NCBI RefSeq assembly: GCF_900102075.1 | Contig: NZ_FNAV01000011.1 | Location: forward strand, 124,001 to 188,000 | DNA: 64,000 nucleotides | Origin: Salipiger thiooxidans | Lineage (GTDB): Bacteria; Pseudomonadota; Alphaproteobacteria; Rhodobacterales; Rhodobacteraceae | Direction: 5' to 3' | Part shown: piece by piece, positions 36,719-45,673 of the stretch | Numbering within the stretch: the first letter of the stretch is position 1 | Layout of the letters: the number at the start of each line of letters is the position of its first letter | Made by a program: the position numbers and the translations under genes | Notes under the pieces: generated by a model | Database searches by the model: none | Told to the model about the DNA's origin: nothing | The model's input: the letters and a program-made list of their open reading frames with translations, nothing else

Positions 36719-37597
36719 TCACTCGGCGGCGCGGCGGCTCACCATGGCGACGATGCGCTGATCCTCGATTCCGGCCCCGGCGTGAGCGGGGCCGCCGACC
36801 CAGCCGGAGCCATGCGCGTGGTTGCGCAACACCAGCGGGGTGGAAACGTCCTGTGCTTCGGCATGTGCATGGGCCGGGGCGGGGTCGGGCGCGTGCGTGA
36901 GCTCGGGCAGGATGGTTTCCAGCACCTCGCAGAGCCGGGCAAGCTGAGATTCGGCCACGTCCTCTTCCAGCGACAGCCGGGTGTGCCAGCTGTGCATCTC
37001 GTTGGCGACGCGCTTGGCCTCCTCGAGCCGGATGTTGAAGTCTTCGACCTCCTGCTGCCGGGCGATGAGGAAATCGCGGGCGCGGGCGACATTGCGGTCG
37101 GAATAGACCTGCGCCAGCTCCTGCGAGACATGGCTCATCTGCGCCGCCACCTCGAGCACCGACGGTTCGAGATCGCCGAGATCGGGGTGGTCGCGCAGGA
37201 ACGCGATGCGCTCGCGCACGGAGTCGAATTCGGAAGGCATGGTGAAGACACCTTCTCGGTCGGCACGGTGGGCGGCGGAATAGGCGCGCGCCACGTCGCG
37301 CATGCCCATGTGGAAGCGGCGGTGCGAGGTCTCGAGCGCCATCATCCGGGAGTTCGCGGGGAGGAAGAACATCAGGCAGAAGGCGAGGGCGGTTATGCCG
37401 AGCTGCACCGCCATGCCGGCCTCGATCGGGGCGGTGTCGCCGAATTGCAGCGGCATCACCAGCCATGGAACCACACCGAGTGCTGCGGCCACCGCATAGG
37501 CCGAGAGCCCGAGCCCGAGCGTGAGCACCATCAGGAAGGCGATGCGTTGCATGAGGTATTGCACGAGCTGACCGGTGGCGCGCAGAGACGTATTCAT
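36719..37597 (-). CDS. Membrane-anchored coiled-coil protein of unknown function
   Basis: 292-aa protein: TM helices at about 19-41 and 62-80, a long helical region 81-235 (LRDHPDLGDLEPSVLEVAAQ, then HVSQELAQVYSDRNVARA), and a C-terminal tail rich in His, Ala and Pro with APAHAHAEAQ and LRNHAHGSG. I recall similar roseobacter proteins labelled as DNA repair proteins, but nothing here supports that. It lies alone between radA and the PqiA-like gene. The only secure reading is a two-TM, coiled-coil envelope protein. Confidence 0.75.
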   Translation of the reverse strand: MNTSLRATGQLVQYLMQRIAFLMVLTLGLGLSAYAVAAALGVVPWLVMPLQFGDTAPIEAGMAVQLGITALAFCLMFFLPANSRMMALETSHRRFHMGMRDVARAYSAAHRADREGVFTMPSEFDSVRERIAFLRDHPDLGDLEPSVLEVAAQMSHVSQELAQVYSDRNVARARDFLIARQQEVEDFNIRLEEAKRVANEMHSWHTRLSLEEDVAESQLARLCEVLETILPELTHAPDPAPAHAHAEAQDVSTPLVLRNHAHGSGWVGGPAHAGAGIEDQRIVAMVSRRAAE

Positions 37598-37751
37598 CGT
37601 AAAACTCCCGGCAAAATCGAGTTAATTGAATACACAACGGCAATAATACGCCGAAGGTTGCGCTTTCACCTAGATTTTTTTGAATGCGGGTCGCGAGGTC
37701 CCGAATCCCTGCGGTGCCGCCCCTGACACGCCACCAGTGGTAACGGGCCGA

Positions 37752-38213
37752 TCAGGGCTTTCGCCGTGATTCCATGTGGGAAATCAGGATCGACCCGAGG
37801 ATGCAGGCGGTGAAGAGATAGAGCCCCCAGGCGGTCTCGATCCGGCCGACGCCGATTCCCTTCGCGAGCGTTATGTAAAGTGCGATGAGAAAGATGTCCG
37901 CCATGGCGAGCTTTCCGAGGATCTCGAGCGCGGGCAGGACGCGGCGGTCGAGCAGGCCGAATTGCAGCAGCGCCAGCCCCAGCGTCTTGAGCCACGGCGC
38001 GAAGATCGCGAAGATCGTGACCACCATGGCAAGGAAGATGTCGCTGCCCCAGAGCGCCTGCAGCCCGCTCAGCACGCTGATCTCGGAGAGGCCGAAAAGC
38101 GGCAGCAGCCCGGCGCGCATCAGCGGCGCGGTCCAGGCGACCGGGTAGAGCACGAGGAGTGCGAGGTTCAGGGCTTTCAGCATCACGGCGAGAGTTGTGC
38201 CCGTCTTCGGCAC
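37752..38213 (-). CDS. PqiA-family membrane protein
   Basis: 153-aa protein with about four TM helices in the paraquat-inducible protein A family, which accompanies lipid-transport MCE systems. Family-like parts are MRAGLLPLFGLSEISVLSGL and KTLGLALLQFGLLDRRVLPA. The GTG at 38213 is one start; the ATG at 38183 (MLKALNLALL) is an alternative, and neither has a strong ribosome site. It is 22 bp after another membrane-protein gene and near mlaFE. Confidence 0.72.
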   Translation of the reverse strand: MPKTGTTLAVMLKALNLALLVLYPVAWTAPLMRAGLLPLFGLSEISVLSGLQALWGSDIFLAMVVTIFAIFAPWLKTLGLALLQFGLLDRRVLPALEILGKLAMADIFLIALYITLAKGIGVGRIETAWGLYLFTACILGSILISHMESRRKP

Positions 38214-38235
38214 GGAACGCGAGGGGCCAGCGGTC

Positions 38236-38619
38236 TCAGAGCATCACGCTGGCGAGCCATAGCCCCACGAGGACCCAGAGCGCGACGATATGGGCGATGT
38301 CGATGCCACGGTGACGCGAGCCCGGCACGTAGGCGCTGAGCGCGAGCAGCACCGAGGGCAGCAGAAGCGGCAGCATGCCGCTGCCCATGGCCATGAAGCG
38401 TGCGCCGGCGGCGTAGACCGGGCCGTGGTCGAGCCCCGCCATCGGGGCCAGCAGGATCGCCGCGCCCACCGAGGCGAGGAACAGCGCGCCGAGGGCGGCA
38501 AGCCGGGACGGCCCGGTGGCGCGGATCACCCGGGCCAGCGCCAGCGCGGCGACAAGCTCGAGGAACACGAAGCGCTTGAAGATCAGGAAGGCGAGCAGGA
38601 CCGGGGTGGGTTCGAACAT
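38236..38619 (-). CDS. Small polytopic membrane protein, unknown
   Basis: 127-aa protein with about four hydrophobic helices and few conserved polar positions (FEPTPVLLAFLIFKRFVFLE at the start). I do not recognise a family. GAGAG lies upstream of the ATG at 38619. It sits between mlaF and the PqiA-like gene on the same strand, so it may belong to the same operon. Confidence 0.6.
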   Translation of the reverse strand: MFEPTPVLLAFLIFKRFVFLELVAALALARVIRATGPSRLAALGALFLASVGAAILLAPMAGLDHGPVYAAGARFMAMGSGMLPLLLPSVLLALSAYVPGSRHRGIDIAHIVALWVLVGLWLASVML

Positions 38620-38691
38620 CACTCTCTCGTCTGTCTACGTCAGTCTAAGTCGGTTTGCGTCCGGGGCGTGCGAGCGGCGGGCGGCCGTCGG

Positions 38692-39459
38692 CTACCTGAC
38701 CGCCGCGATCGGACCCTCGGCACGGCCGTGGATGAACTGTTGCAGGAACGGATCCGCGGCGCTGTCCATCTCCGAGACCGGCCCGGTCCACTTGATCACC
38801 CCGTCATGCAGCATGGCGACGTGGTCGGCAATGGCACGGACCGAGGACATGTCGTGGGTGATGGTCATCGCGGTGGCGCCCATCTCGGTGACGATCTCGC
38901 GGATCAGATCGTTGATGACGCCGGCCATGATCGGGTCGAGCCCGGTGGTGGGCTCGTCGAAGAAGATGATCTCGGGATCTGCGGCGATGGCGCGGGCGAG
39001 ACCGACGCGCTTCTGCATGCCGCCCGAGAGCTCGGCGGGGAAGGCATCGGCCACGTCGGGCGTCAGCCCCACGCGGCGCAGCTTCTCGATGGCGATCTCG
39101 CGGGCCTCACGCCGGGGCCGCTTGAGCGCGCCGCGCAGCAGGCGGAAGGCGACGTTCTGCCAGACAGGCAGGCTGTCGAAGAGCGCGCCGCCCTGGAACA
39201 GCATGCCGAACCGCGCGAGGAAGGCGTCGCGGTCGCCCTCGTGCATGTCGCGCCCGTCGACGCGGATGGTGCCCGCGTCGGGCTCGACGAGGCCCAGCAC
39301 GCATTTCAGCGTCACCGACTTGCCGGTGCCCGAGCCGCCGATGATGACCATGGAGGTGCCCTTCGGCACGATCAGGTCGACCCCGCGCAGCACGTGCTTC
39401 CGGCCGAAGGATTTCGAGACGCCCTCGAGGGCGATCATGGGTGTGGCGTCGTTCGTCAT
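38692..39459 (-). CDS. mlaF: MlaF-like ABC transporter ATP-binding protein
   Basis: ATPase of 255 aa for a phospholipid-transport (MCE-type) ABC system. Walker A GGSGTGKSV, signature LSGGMQKRVGLARAI, and Walker B FFDEPTTGLD are intact; the MlaF-typical LFQGGALFDSLPVWQNVAF is present. It overlaps mlaE by 4 nt (ATGA, 39456-39459). No MCE-domain (MlaD) or periplasmic component follows in this window. Confidence 0.9.
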   Translation of the reverse strand: MTNDATPMIALEGVSKSFGRKHVLRGVDLIVPKGTSMVIIGGSGTGKSVTLKCVLGLVEPDAGTIRVDGRDMHEGDRDAFLARFGMLFQGGALFDSLPVWQNVAFRLLRGALKRPRREAREIAIEKLRRVGLTPDVADAFPAELSGGMQKRVGLARAIAADPEIIFFDEPTTGLDPIMAGVINDLIREIVTEMGATAMTITHDMSSVRAIADHVAMLHDGVIKWTGPVSEMDSAADPFLQQFIHGRAEGPIAAVR

Positions 39460-40238
39460 ATCGAGAAGAACACCCCCGTGAGCAGGAAGTTGGCGGCGAG
39501 GATCAGCACTGCCGCGGCCTCGACCGAGCCCTTGGTGGCGCGGCCCACGCCCTGCGCGCCGCGGCCCGAGTGCATGCCGTGGTAGCAGCCCATGAGCGCC
39601 GCGATGCCGCCGAAGGCGCAGCCCTTGACCAGCGAGGAGATCACGTCGAGCGGCTCGAGGAAATCAAGCGTGTTCTTGAGATAGGCGGCGGGGTTGAAGC
39701 CGAGCGAGCTGGTGGCGACGAACCAGCCGCCGAAGATGCCGATGACGTCGCCGACGCCCACCAGCAGCGGCACCACCACGAGCCCCGCCAGCAGCCGCGG
39801 CGCCACGAGGTACTTCATCGGGTTGGTCGAGAGCGTCACCAGCGCGTCGATCTGCTCGGTCACCTTCATGGTGGCGATCTCGGCGGCGATGGACGAGGTC
39901 ACGCGGGCGGCGATCATCAGCCCCACCAGCACCGGGCCCAGTTCGCGCACCATGCCGATGGCGACGATCTGCGGCACCACGGCCTCGGCGCTGAAGCGGG
40001 CGCCGCCCGAGTAGATCTGCAGCGCCAGCGCGCCGCCCGTGAAAAGCGCGGTCATGCCGACCACCGGCAGAGACAGCCAGCCGATCTGCAGCAGCGCGTT
40101 CAGCGCCTCGCGCCCATAGAAGGGCGCGCGGAAGATGTGCGAGGCGGCGCGGGCCGCGAAGATCGCCACCCGCCCGACGCCGGCAAACGCACGCAGGACA
40201 GAGCGACCGATCAGCCCGAGGGGAGCGGTGAGGCTCAT
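39456..40238 (-). CDS. mlaE: MlaE-like ABC transporter permease
   Basis: Permease of 260 aa, about five to six TM helices, MlaE/YrbE family. Conserved stretch [20 protein letters not shown] then [14 protein letters not shown], and a later [19 protein letters not shown]. It overlaps alr at its start (ATGA) and mlaF at its end. It moves lipid between membranes with an MCE protein, which is not adjacent here. Confidence 0.9.
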   Translation of the reverse strand: MSLTAPLGLIGRSVLRAFAGVGRVAIFAARAASHIFRAPFYGREALNALLQIGWLSLPVVGMTALFTGGALALQIYSGGARFSAEAVVPQIVAIGMVRELGPVLVGLMIAARVTSSIAAEIATMKVTEQIDALVTLSTNPMKYLVAPRLLAGLVVVPLLVGVGDVIGIFGGWFVATSSLGFNPAAYLKNTLDFLEPLDVISSLVKGCAFGGIAALMGCYHGMHSGRGAQGVGRATKGSVEAAAVLILAANFLLTGVFFSI

Positions 40239-41272
40239 GCGCCGGTGTAGACCCGGGCGTAGCGCGCCCCGAGGCCGGTCAGGATCTCGTAGCCGATGGT
40301 GCCGACCGCATCGGCGACCATGTCGACGGTCTGGTGACGGCCGAGCAGTTCAAGCTGCTCGGGCACCTTGTTCAGCGCGGTGACATCGACGGTGATGAGG
40401 TCCATCGACACCCGGCCGATGATCTTGCAGCGGGTGTCGCCGGCCCAGACCGCGCCCTTGGCAGCAAGCGCGCGGTGGATGCCGTCGGCATAGCCTGCGG
40501 CGACCGTCGCGACGCGGGTCGGCACGCGCGCCACGTGGGCGTTGCCGTAGCCCACGGATTCTCCGGGGGCCACGTCGCGGACCTGGATCACCGGCAGCAT
40601 CAGCTCGACCACAGCCCGGGCGTCGGCGAAGGGCTGGCCGCCGTAGATCCCGACGCCGGGGCGGGTGAGCTCGAAATGATAGTCCGGCCCGAGCAGGATG
40701 CCGCCGGTCGCGGACAGCGAGCGCGGCACGTCGAGCCCATCGGTCATCTCGCGGAAGGTCCGCAGCTGGAACGCGTTCATGCCGTGCGACGGCTCGTCGG
40801 CGCAGGCGAGGTGCGACATGATCAGCACGGGCTTCTGCGCCAGCGCGATCTCGCGCAGCGCCGACCATTCCGCCGGCTCCATCCCGAGCCGGTTCATGCC
40901 GCTGTCGAGCTGGATGCCGAAGCTGTGGCCGGGCAGGGCCTCGACGTGGCGCAGCATCTGGTCGATGGAATTCAGCATCGGCGTCAGGCGGTGGTCGCGG
41001 ATGATCTCGGCGTCGCCGTTCATGTGGCCGGAAAACACGCAGATCTCGGGGCCGGCCCCCAGCGCGCGGCGCACCGCGATGCCCTCGTGCGCGGTTGCGA
41101 CGAAGAAGCGCCGGGCGCCTTCCGCGGCCAGCGCCGGGGCAACCCGCGCGACGCCGAGCCCGTAGCCATCCGCCTTCACGACGGCGCCGGCCTCGCCGGT
41201 GGTTGCGTTGGCGAGTGCGCGCCAGTTGGCGCGGATCGCGGCGAGGTCGATTGTGAGCTGTGCCTGTGCCAT
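40235..41272 (-). CDS. alr: Alanine racemase
   Basis: PLP enzyme of 345 aa that makes D-alanine for peptidoglycan. The PLP lysine is K33 in [10 protein letters not shown]; the catalytic tyrosine is in [26 protein letters not shown] completes the family pattern. Start at 41272 ([10 protein letters not shown]). It overlaps mlaE by 4 nt, so alr-mlaE-mlaF form a coupled unit. Confidence 0.95.
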   Translation of the reverse strand: MAQAQLTIDLAAIRANWRALANATTGEAGAVVKADGYGLGVARVAPALAAEGARRFFVATAHEGIAVRRALGAGPEICVFSGHMNGDAEIIRDHRLTPMLNSIDQMLRHVEALPGHSFGIQLDSGMNRLGMEPAEWSALREIALAQKPVLIMSHLACADEPSHGMNAFQLRTFREMTDGLDVPRSLSATGGILLGPDYHFELTRPGVGIYGGQPFADARAVVELMLPVIQVRDVAPGESVGYGNAHVARVPTRVATVAAGYADGIHRALAAKGAVWAGDTRCKIIGRVSMDLITVDVTALNKVPEQLELLGRHQTVDMVADAVGTIGYEILTGLGARYARVYTGA

Positions 41273-41353
41273 GCCCCGCTTGGAGCCCAAGCCCGCCGGA
41301 GCGTCAAGAGGCAAAGCGGCACGGGGCCGCAAGGCCGCCATGCCGCTGCCGGA

Positions 41354-42838
41354 TCAGTAGCCTTCGCCGTCCTGCTGCCAGGGTTTGACGAGATTGCCGA
41401 AGCGGGTGAACTGGCTCTCGAAGGACAGCTCGACCGTGCCGATGGGGCCGTGACGCTGCTTGCCGATGATGACCTCTGCCTTGGCGTGCAGGCGGCTCAT
41501 GCGCTCCTGCCAGGCGGCCATCTCGTCGAGCCGGTCGTCCGAGGGCTTTTCCCGCTCGACGTAGTATTCTTCGCGGAACACGAACATCACCACGTCGGCG
41601 TCCTGTTCGATCGAGCCCGATTCCCGAAGGTCCGAGAGCTGCGGCCGCTTGTCGTCCCGGCTTTCCACCTGACGCGAGAGCTGCGACAGGGCGATGACGG
41701 GGATGTTAAGTTCCTTGGCGATCGCCTTGAGACCCATGGAGATTTCCGCGATCTCCTGCACCCGGTTGTCGGCGGTGCCGCGCAGCAGCTGCAGGTAGTC
41801 GACGATGATGAGGTCGAGCCCGTGGGTCCGCTTCAGGCGCCGCGAGCGCGCCGCAACCTGGCTGATCGGCAGCGCCGGTGTGTCGTCGATGTAGAGCGGG
41901 CAGGCCTCGAGCTCCTTCGCGGCGTCCACGAAGCGGCGGAACTCCTTCTCGTCCATGTCGCCCTGGCGGATCTTGTGGGACGAGATCTCCGAGGCCTCGG
42001 CGAGGATCCGGCTGGCGAGCTGTTCGGCGCTCATCTCGAGCGAGAAGAAGCCCACGACGCCGCCATCGATGGCGCCCTCGGTGCCGTCGTGCTTCATGCC
42101 GCGCTTGTAGGCCTTGGCGATGTTGAAGGCGATGTTGGTGGCCAGCGAGGTCTTCCCCATCGAGGGGCGACCGGCGAGGATCAAAAGGTCCGACGGGTGC
42201 AGGCCGCCGAGCTTCTTGTCCATGTCGATGAGCCCGGTCGAGATGCCGGCAAGCCCGCCCTCGCGCTGGTAGGCTGCGTTCGCGACATTAACCGCGTCCG
42301 TTACAGCCCTGAGAAAGCTCTGGAAACCGCCTTCGGTATGGCCCTGCTCGGCGAGCTTGTAGAGCGCCTGTTCGGCCTCGACGATCTGCTCTCGGGGCTC
42401 GGATTTCACGTCTACCTTGGCGGCCCGGGCCGAGATGTCGCGGCCGAGCCGGATCAGGTCGCGGCGCACCGCGAGATCGTAGATCATCTGCGCATAGTCG
42501 CGCACGGCGAAGCTCGACACGGCGGCACCGGCGAGGCGCGCGAGATAGGCCGGACCGCCCAGTTCCTTGAGCCCGTCGTCGTCCTCCATGAAGGCCTTCA
42601 GCGTCACCGGCGAGGCAAGGTTGTTCTTGGCGATCCGGGCGGCGGCGATCTCGAAGATCCGCGCGTGCACCGGCTCGAAGAAATGGCCCGCGCCCAGGAT
42701 CGCGGCGACCCGGTCGTAGACGTCGTTGTTGGTTAGGATCGCCCCCAGAAGCTGCTGTTCGGCCTCGATGGAGTGCGGCATGGTCTCGGGCTGCTCGACT
42801 TCGAGCCCTGCCGGGTTGAACACGCTTTGGTCGTTCAT
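41354..42838 (-). CDS. dnaB: Replicative DNA helicase DnaB
   Basis: Replicative hexameric helicase of 494 aa. The N-terminal domain binds primase (HSIEAEQQLLGAIL), the RecA-like domain has Walker A AGRPSMGKTSLA and Walker B-like LIIVDYLQLL with the DnaB arginine-finger region SDLRESGSIEQDAD. Start at 42838; an in-frame extension upstream is not family-like. It sits upstream of alr on the same strand with about 80 bp between. Confidence 0.96.
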   Translation of the reverse strand: MNDQSVFNPAGLEVEQPETMPHSIEAEQQLLGAILTNNDVYDRVAAILGAGHFFEPVHARIFEIAAARIAKNNLASPVTLKAFMEDDDGLKELGGPAYLARLAGAAVSSFAVRDYAQMIYDLAVRRDLIRLGRDISARAAKVDVKSEPREQIVEAEQALYKLAEQGHTEGGFQSFLRAVTDAVNVANAAYQREGGLAGISTGLIDMDKKLGGLHPSDLLILAGRPSMGKTSLATNIAFNIAKAYKRGMKHDGTEGAIDGGVVGFFSLEMSAEQLASRILAEASEISSHKIRQGDMDEKEFRRFVDAAKELEACPLYIDDTPALPISQVAARSRRLKRTHGLDLIIVDYLQLLRGTADNRVQEIAEISMGLKAIAKELNIPVIALSQLSRQVESRDDKRPQLSDLRESGSIEQDADVVMFVFREEYYVEREKPSDDRLDEMAAWQERMSRLHAKAEVIIGKQRHGPIGTVELSFESQFTRFGNLVKPWQQDGEGY

Positions 42839-43062
42839 TGCTCTGCCTCTGCTTCCCGTCTGCCCCGCGGTTCGAGCGTCATAGCCTGCGCGCCCTTGCG
42901 AACCAATCTGGATAAGTGTGTGGAAAACCGCCGGGAAAAGGCGGTGGAGAACCCGGGGGTATCCCGGGATCGTGCGCATATTGTAGCAAATTGCGCTCAC
43001 GCCGCAACATCTGGATGCGGCGTTGCGATTCGGCGCGGGTTATCCCCGCGACCGATGCACAG

Positions 43063-43740
43063 TCATGCGCCGTTTTCCGCCTGCCACTTGCGCGGGTCGG
43101 ACAGGAAGGCCTCGACCTGTGCCAGCGTGCCCGCATCGAAGCCGCCGCGCGCCTTGGCCTCGGCCAGGACGTCGTGCCAGGTGCAGAGGTAGTGCAGGTC
43201 GACGCCGTGGTCGCCCAGCGTTTTCGTGGTCTCGGGGAAGATGCCGTAATAGAAGATCACCGCGGTGTGGCCGCAGCTGGCACCGGTCTCGCGGATGGCG
43301 TCGACGAAGTTCAGCTTCGAGCCGCCGTCGGTGGTCAGATCCTCGACCAGCAGAACCCGCTCGACCTCGGACATCGCCCCCTCGATGCGCGCGCCGCGGC
43401 CGTGGCCCTTGGGCTTCTTGCGCACGTAGGTCATCGGCAGCGCCATGCGCTCGGCCACCAGCGCTGCAAAGGGGATGCCCGCGGTCTCGCCGCCGGCCAC
43501 GTTGTCGAAGGCCTCGAAACCCGCGTTGCGCATCACGGTGACGGTCAGGAAGTCCATCAGCGTCGAGCGGATGCGCGGGAAGGAGATCAGCTTGCGGCAG
43601 TCGATGTAGACCGGCGAGGGCAGCCCCGAGGACAGCGTGAACGGCTCGTCGCCCATGAAGTGCACCGCTTCGATCTCCCAGAGCATCTTGGCGGTGAGGC
43701 GGGCCATCTCTTCGGGCGAGGGGTAGGACGTCGGGATCAT
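43063..43740 (-). CDS. pyrE: Orotate phosphoribosyltransferase
   Basis: Type I PRTase, 225 aa, making OMP from orotate and PRPP in pyrimidine synthesis. PRPP motif [20 protein letters not shown]; the flexible-loop lysines are in [17 protein letters not shown]; the substrate site [16 protein letters not shown] is near the start. Start ATG at 43740. It lies downstream of pyrC with a broken gene between them. Confidence 0.95.
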   Translation of the reverse strand: MIPTSYPSPEEMARLTAKMLWEIEAVHFMGDEPFTLSSGLPSPVYIDCRKLISFPRIRSTLMDFLTVTVMRNAGFEAFDNVAGGETAGIPFAALVAERMALPMTYVRKKPKGHGRGARIEGAMSEVERVLLVEDLTTDGGSKLNFVDAIRETGASCGHTAVIFYYGIFPETTKTLGDHGVDLHYLCTWHDVLAEAKARGGFDAGTLAQVEAFLSDPRKWQAENGA

Positions 43741-43807
43741 GAGGCGCACTCCATGCAGGTTTCGGCTTGCTCTAGCCCGAAATCCGCGCCGCTTGAACCC
43801 CAATGAT

Positions 43808-43873
43808 CTTCATCTTGCCCGACAAACTCCGGGGGGAATTGGCGCGGAACGCGCCAAGGGGGGCAGCGCCCCC
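43808..43873 (-). repeat. Dispersed intergenic repeat, copy C (full composite form, reversed)
   Basis: Reads, on the plus strand, CTTCATCTTGCCCGACAAAC then CCGG (core reversed, 43808-43836), stem GGCGCG-GAA-CGCGCC (43841-43855), and palindrome GGGGGCAGCGCCCCC (43859-43873). This is copy A in reverse order and orientation, 68 bp before the pyrE start. Confidence 0.85.
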
Positions 43874-43899
43874 ATCCAACGTCCCCGGCGCGGGCAACC

Positions 43900-44301
43900 T
43901 CAGTCACACAACACCGCGAATGGGCATGCGTCCAGAACATCCGGCTCTGCACCGGATCCTCGATCCGCGCCTCGTCGAGATCGCGCCCGCCAAGTCGGCA
44001 GACCTCCGCGCTGGCACTCCCAGCCCGCGACGGCGCCGTGCTGCGCCTGTGCATGGTGCACGAGCTCGTGCAGCAGGATCTCGCGCCAGAGCGGGTTCTC
44101 ATGCGCGTCGTCGTAATGCGACGCGCCGTCGATGGTATCGGCATCGAGGATGTAGATGGTGCCATGCGGCCCGTCGGTGGCGGCAAAGAGCGCGTTCGGC
44201 CGCTCGGCGACGCCATCCTCGGACACGAGGCTCGCGATGCCGCTGCAGACCTCCCGCGTCCGCGGCTCGGGGCCGGGTTCGACGCCCGCGGGGCGCGGCA
44301 T
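43900..44301 (-). pseudogene. Zinc-metalloprotease-like protein (HExxH), frameshifted
   Basis: A 133-codon frame with the zinc motif in LLHELVHHAQ, preceded by TIYILDADTIDGASHYDDAH. Just after GWECQR (near 44005-44012) the frame no longer resembles the family, while the neighbouring frame continues with EVCRLGGRDLDEARIEDPVQ and SRMFWTHAHSRC. One or two bases appear to have been lost or gained. The original C-terminus is therefore in a different frame, and the end of the intact gene is uncertain. I recall intact roseobacter relatives (DUF6647-like). It lies between pyrC and pyrE. Confidence 0.7.
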
Positions 44302-44496
44302 GGCGGCGGTCTCTTAGGGGGGGGCTGCGCCACTCAGTCCAGCAAGAGATCGATCAGGGCATCCATCCGGCAGGCCTCCTTTCCGGCTCCTCCCGGACCT
44401 AAGCGTGCCAGACAAGGTCTCAAGCAGGGATTGACGCAGCGTCGTTGCCGCAGCGCAGGCAGTGCCAAGCGGTCTGTGCAACCGGCGAAACGCCTG

Positions 44497-45531
44497 TCAG
44501 TCGACGCGCCAGTGCAGCGGGAAGCCCGGCTCGAACACGGTGACCGCGCCCTCGTCGGTGAGGATCTTCGGCGGGTACTGCACCGGATCGCCTTTCACGA
44601 GGGTCAGCGTCGCCTCGTTGGCGGGCAGCCCGTAGAAGGCCGGCCCGTTGAGCGAGGTGAAGGCCTCGAGCCGGTCGAGCGCACCCGCCGCCTCGAACAC
44701 CTCGGCCAGCACCGACATGGTGTTGGTCGCGGTGAAGCAGCCGGCGCAGCCGCAGGCGCTTTCCTTGTTGGGATCGGTGTGCGGGGCGCTGTCGGTGCCG
44801 AGGAAGAAGCTCGCATCGCCCGAGGTCGCCGCCTCGAGCAGCGCCTGCCGGTGGCTCTCGCGCTTGGCGACGGGCAGGCAGTAGTAATGCGGCTTGATCC
44901 CGCCCACGAGGATGTGGTTGCGGTTGATGACCAGGTGGTGCGTGGTGATCGTGGCGCCCAGGTTGTCGCCGCCCGAGCGCGCGTAATCGGCGCCGTCCTT
45001 GGTGGTGATGTGCTCCATCACCAGGCGCAGCCCGGGGGTGGCGCGGCGGATCGGGTCAAGCACGCGGTCGATGAACACCGCCTCGCGGTCGAAGATGTCG
45101 ACGTCGCCGTCCACAACTTCACCATGCACGCAGAGCGGCACGCCGTGCTCGGCCATCGCCTCGAGCACCGGGCGGACCTTGTCGAAATCGCGCACGCCCG
45201 AGGCCGAGTTGGTGGTGGCGCCCGCCGGGTAGAGCTTCACCGCGGTGATGATGCCGGCCTGCTTGGCGGCCACCACGTCCGCGGGATCGGTCTCCTCGGT
45301 GAGGTAGAGCGTCATGAGCGGGGTGAAGTCGCTGCCCTCGGGCAGGGCGGCGAGGATGCGCTCGCGGTACTCCGAGGCCTGCGCGCCGGTCACCACCGGC
45401 GGCACGAGGTTCGGCATGATGATCGCGCGGCCGAAATGCCGGGCGGATTCGGGGGCCACGGCACGAAGCATCGCGCCATCGCGCAGGTGCAGGTGCCAGT
45501 CGTCGGGGCGGCGAAGCGTGATCTGGGTCAT
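44497..45531 (-). CDS. pyrC: Dihydroorotase
   Basis: Zinc amidohydrolase of 344 aa (type II DHOase) that closes carbamoyl-aspartate to dihydroorotate. First metal pair in WHLHLRDG (H13, H15); the carboxylated lysine is K99 in [13 protein letters not shown]; later ligands in VHGEV, MEHIT and GTDSAPH. Start at 45531 ([11 protein letters not shown]). Upstream of the broken HExxH gene and pyrE on the same strand. Confidence 0.96.
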   Translation of the reverse strand: MTQITLRRPDDWHLHLRDGAMLRAVAPESARHFGRAIIMPNLVPPVVTGAQASEYRERILAALPEGSDFTPLMTLYLTEETDPADVVAAKQAGIITAVKLYPAGATTNSASGVRDFDKVRPVLEAMAEHGVPLCVHGEVVDGDVDIFDREAVFIDRVLDPIRRATPGLRLVMEHITTKDGADYARSGGDNLGATITTHHLVINRNHILVGGIKPHYYCLPVAKRESHRQALLEAATSGDASFFLGTDSAPHTDPNKESACGCAGCFTATNTMSVLAEVFEAAGALDRLEAFTSLNGPAFYGLPANEATLTLVKGDPVQYPPKILTDEGAVTVFEPGFPLHWRVD

Positions 45532-45586
45532 GGCCTCGCCGATAGCACGCGCCCGCAGTCCCCGCCAGAGGCAAGGGCGCACCAGC

Positions 45587-45621
45587 GTCTTCATCTTGCC
45601 GGATAAACTCCCGCCGGAGGC
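45587..45621 (-). repeat. Dispersed intergenic repeat, copy D
   Basis: Reverse copy of the core: GTCTTCATCTTGCCGGATAA then ACTCCCGCCGGAGGC, 56 bp before the pyrC start. It differs by one base in the core from copy B. Confidence 0.85.
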
Positions 45622-45673
45622 ACGCCCGACAGCGACGCCGGGCGCGGCTCCGGAGGTCGGCGCGAAGATCGCC

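Noticed and set aside
40334-42736. 800-codon plus-strand frame
   Set aside because: Antisense to alr and dnaB, which are unmistakable.
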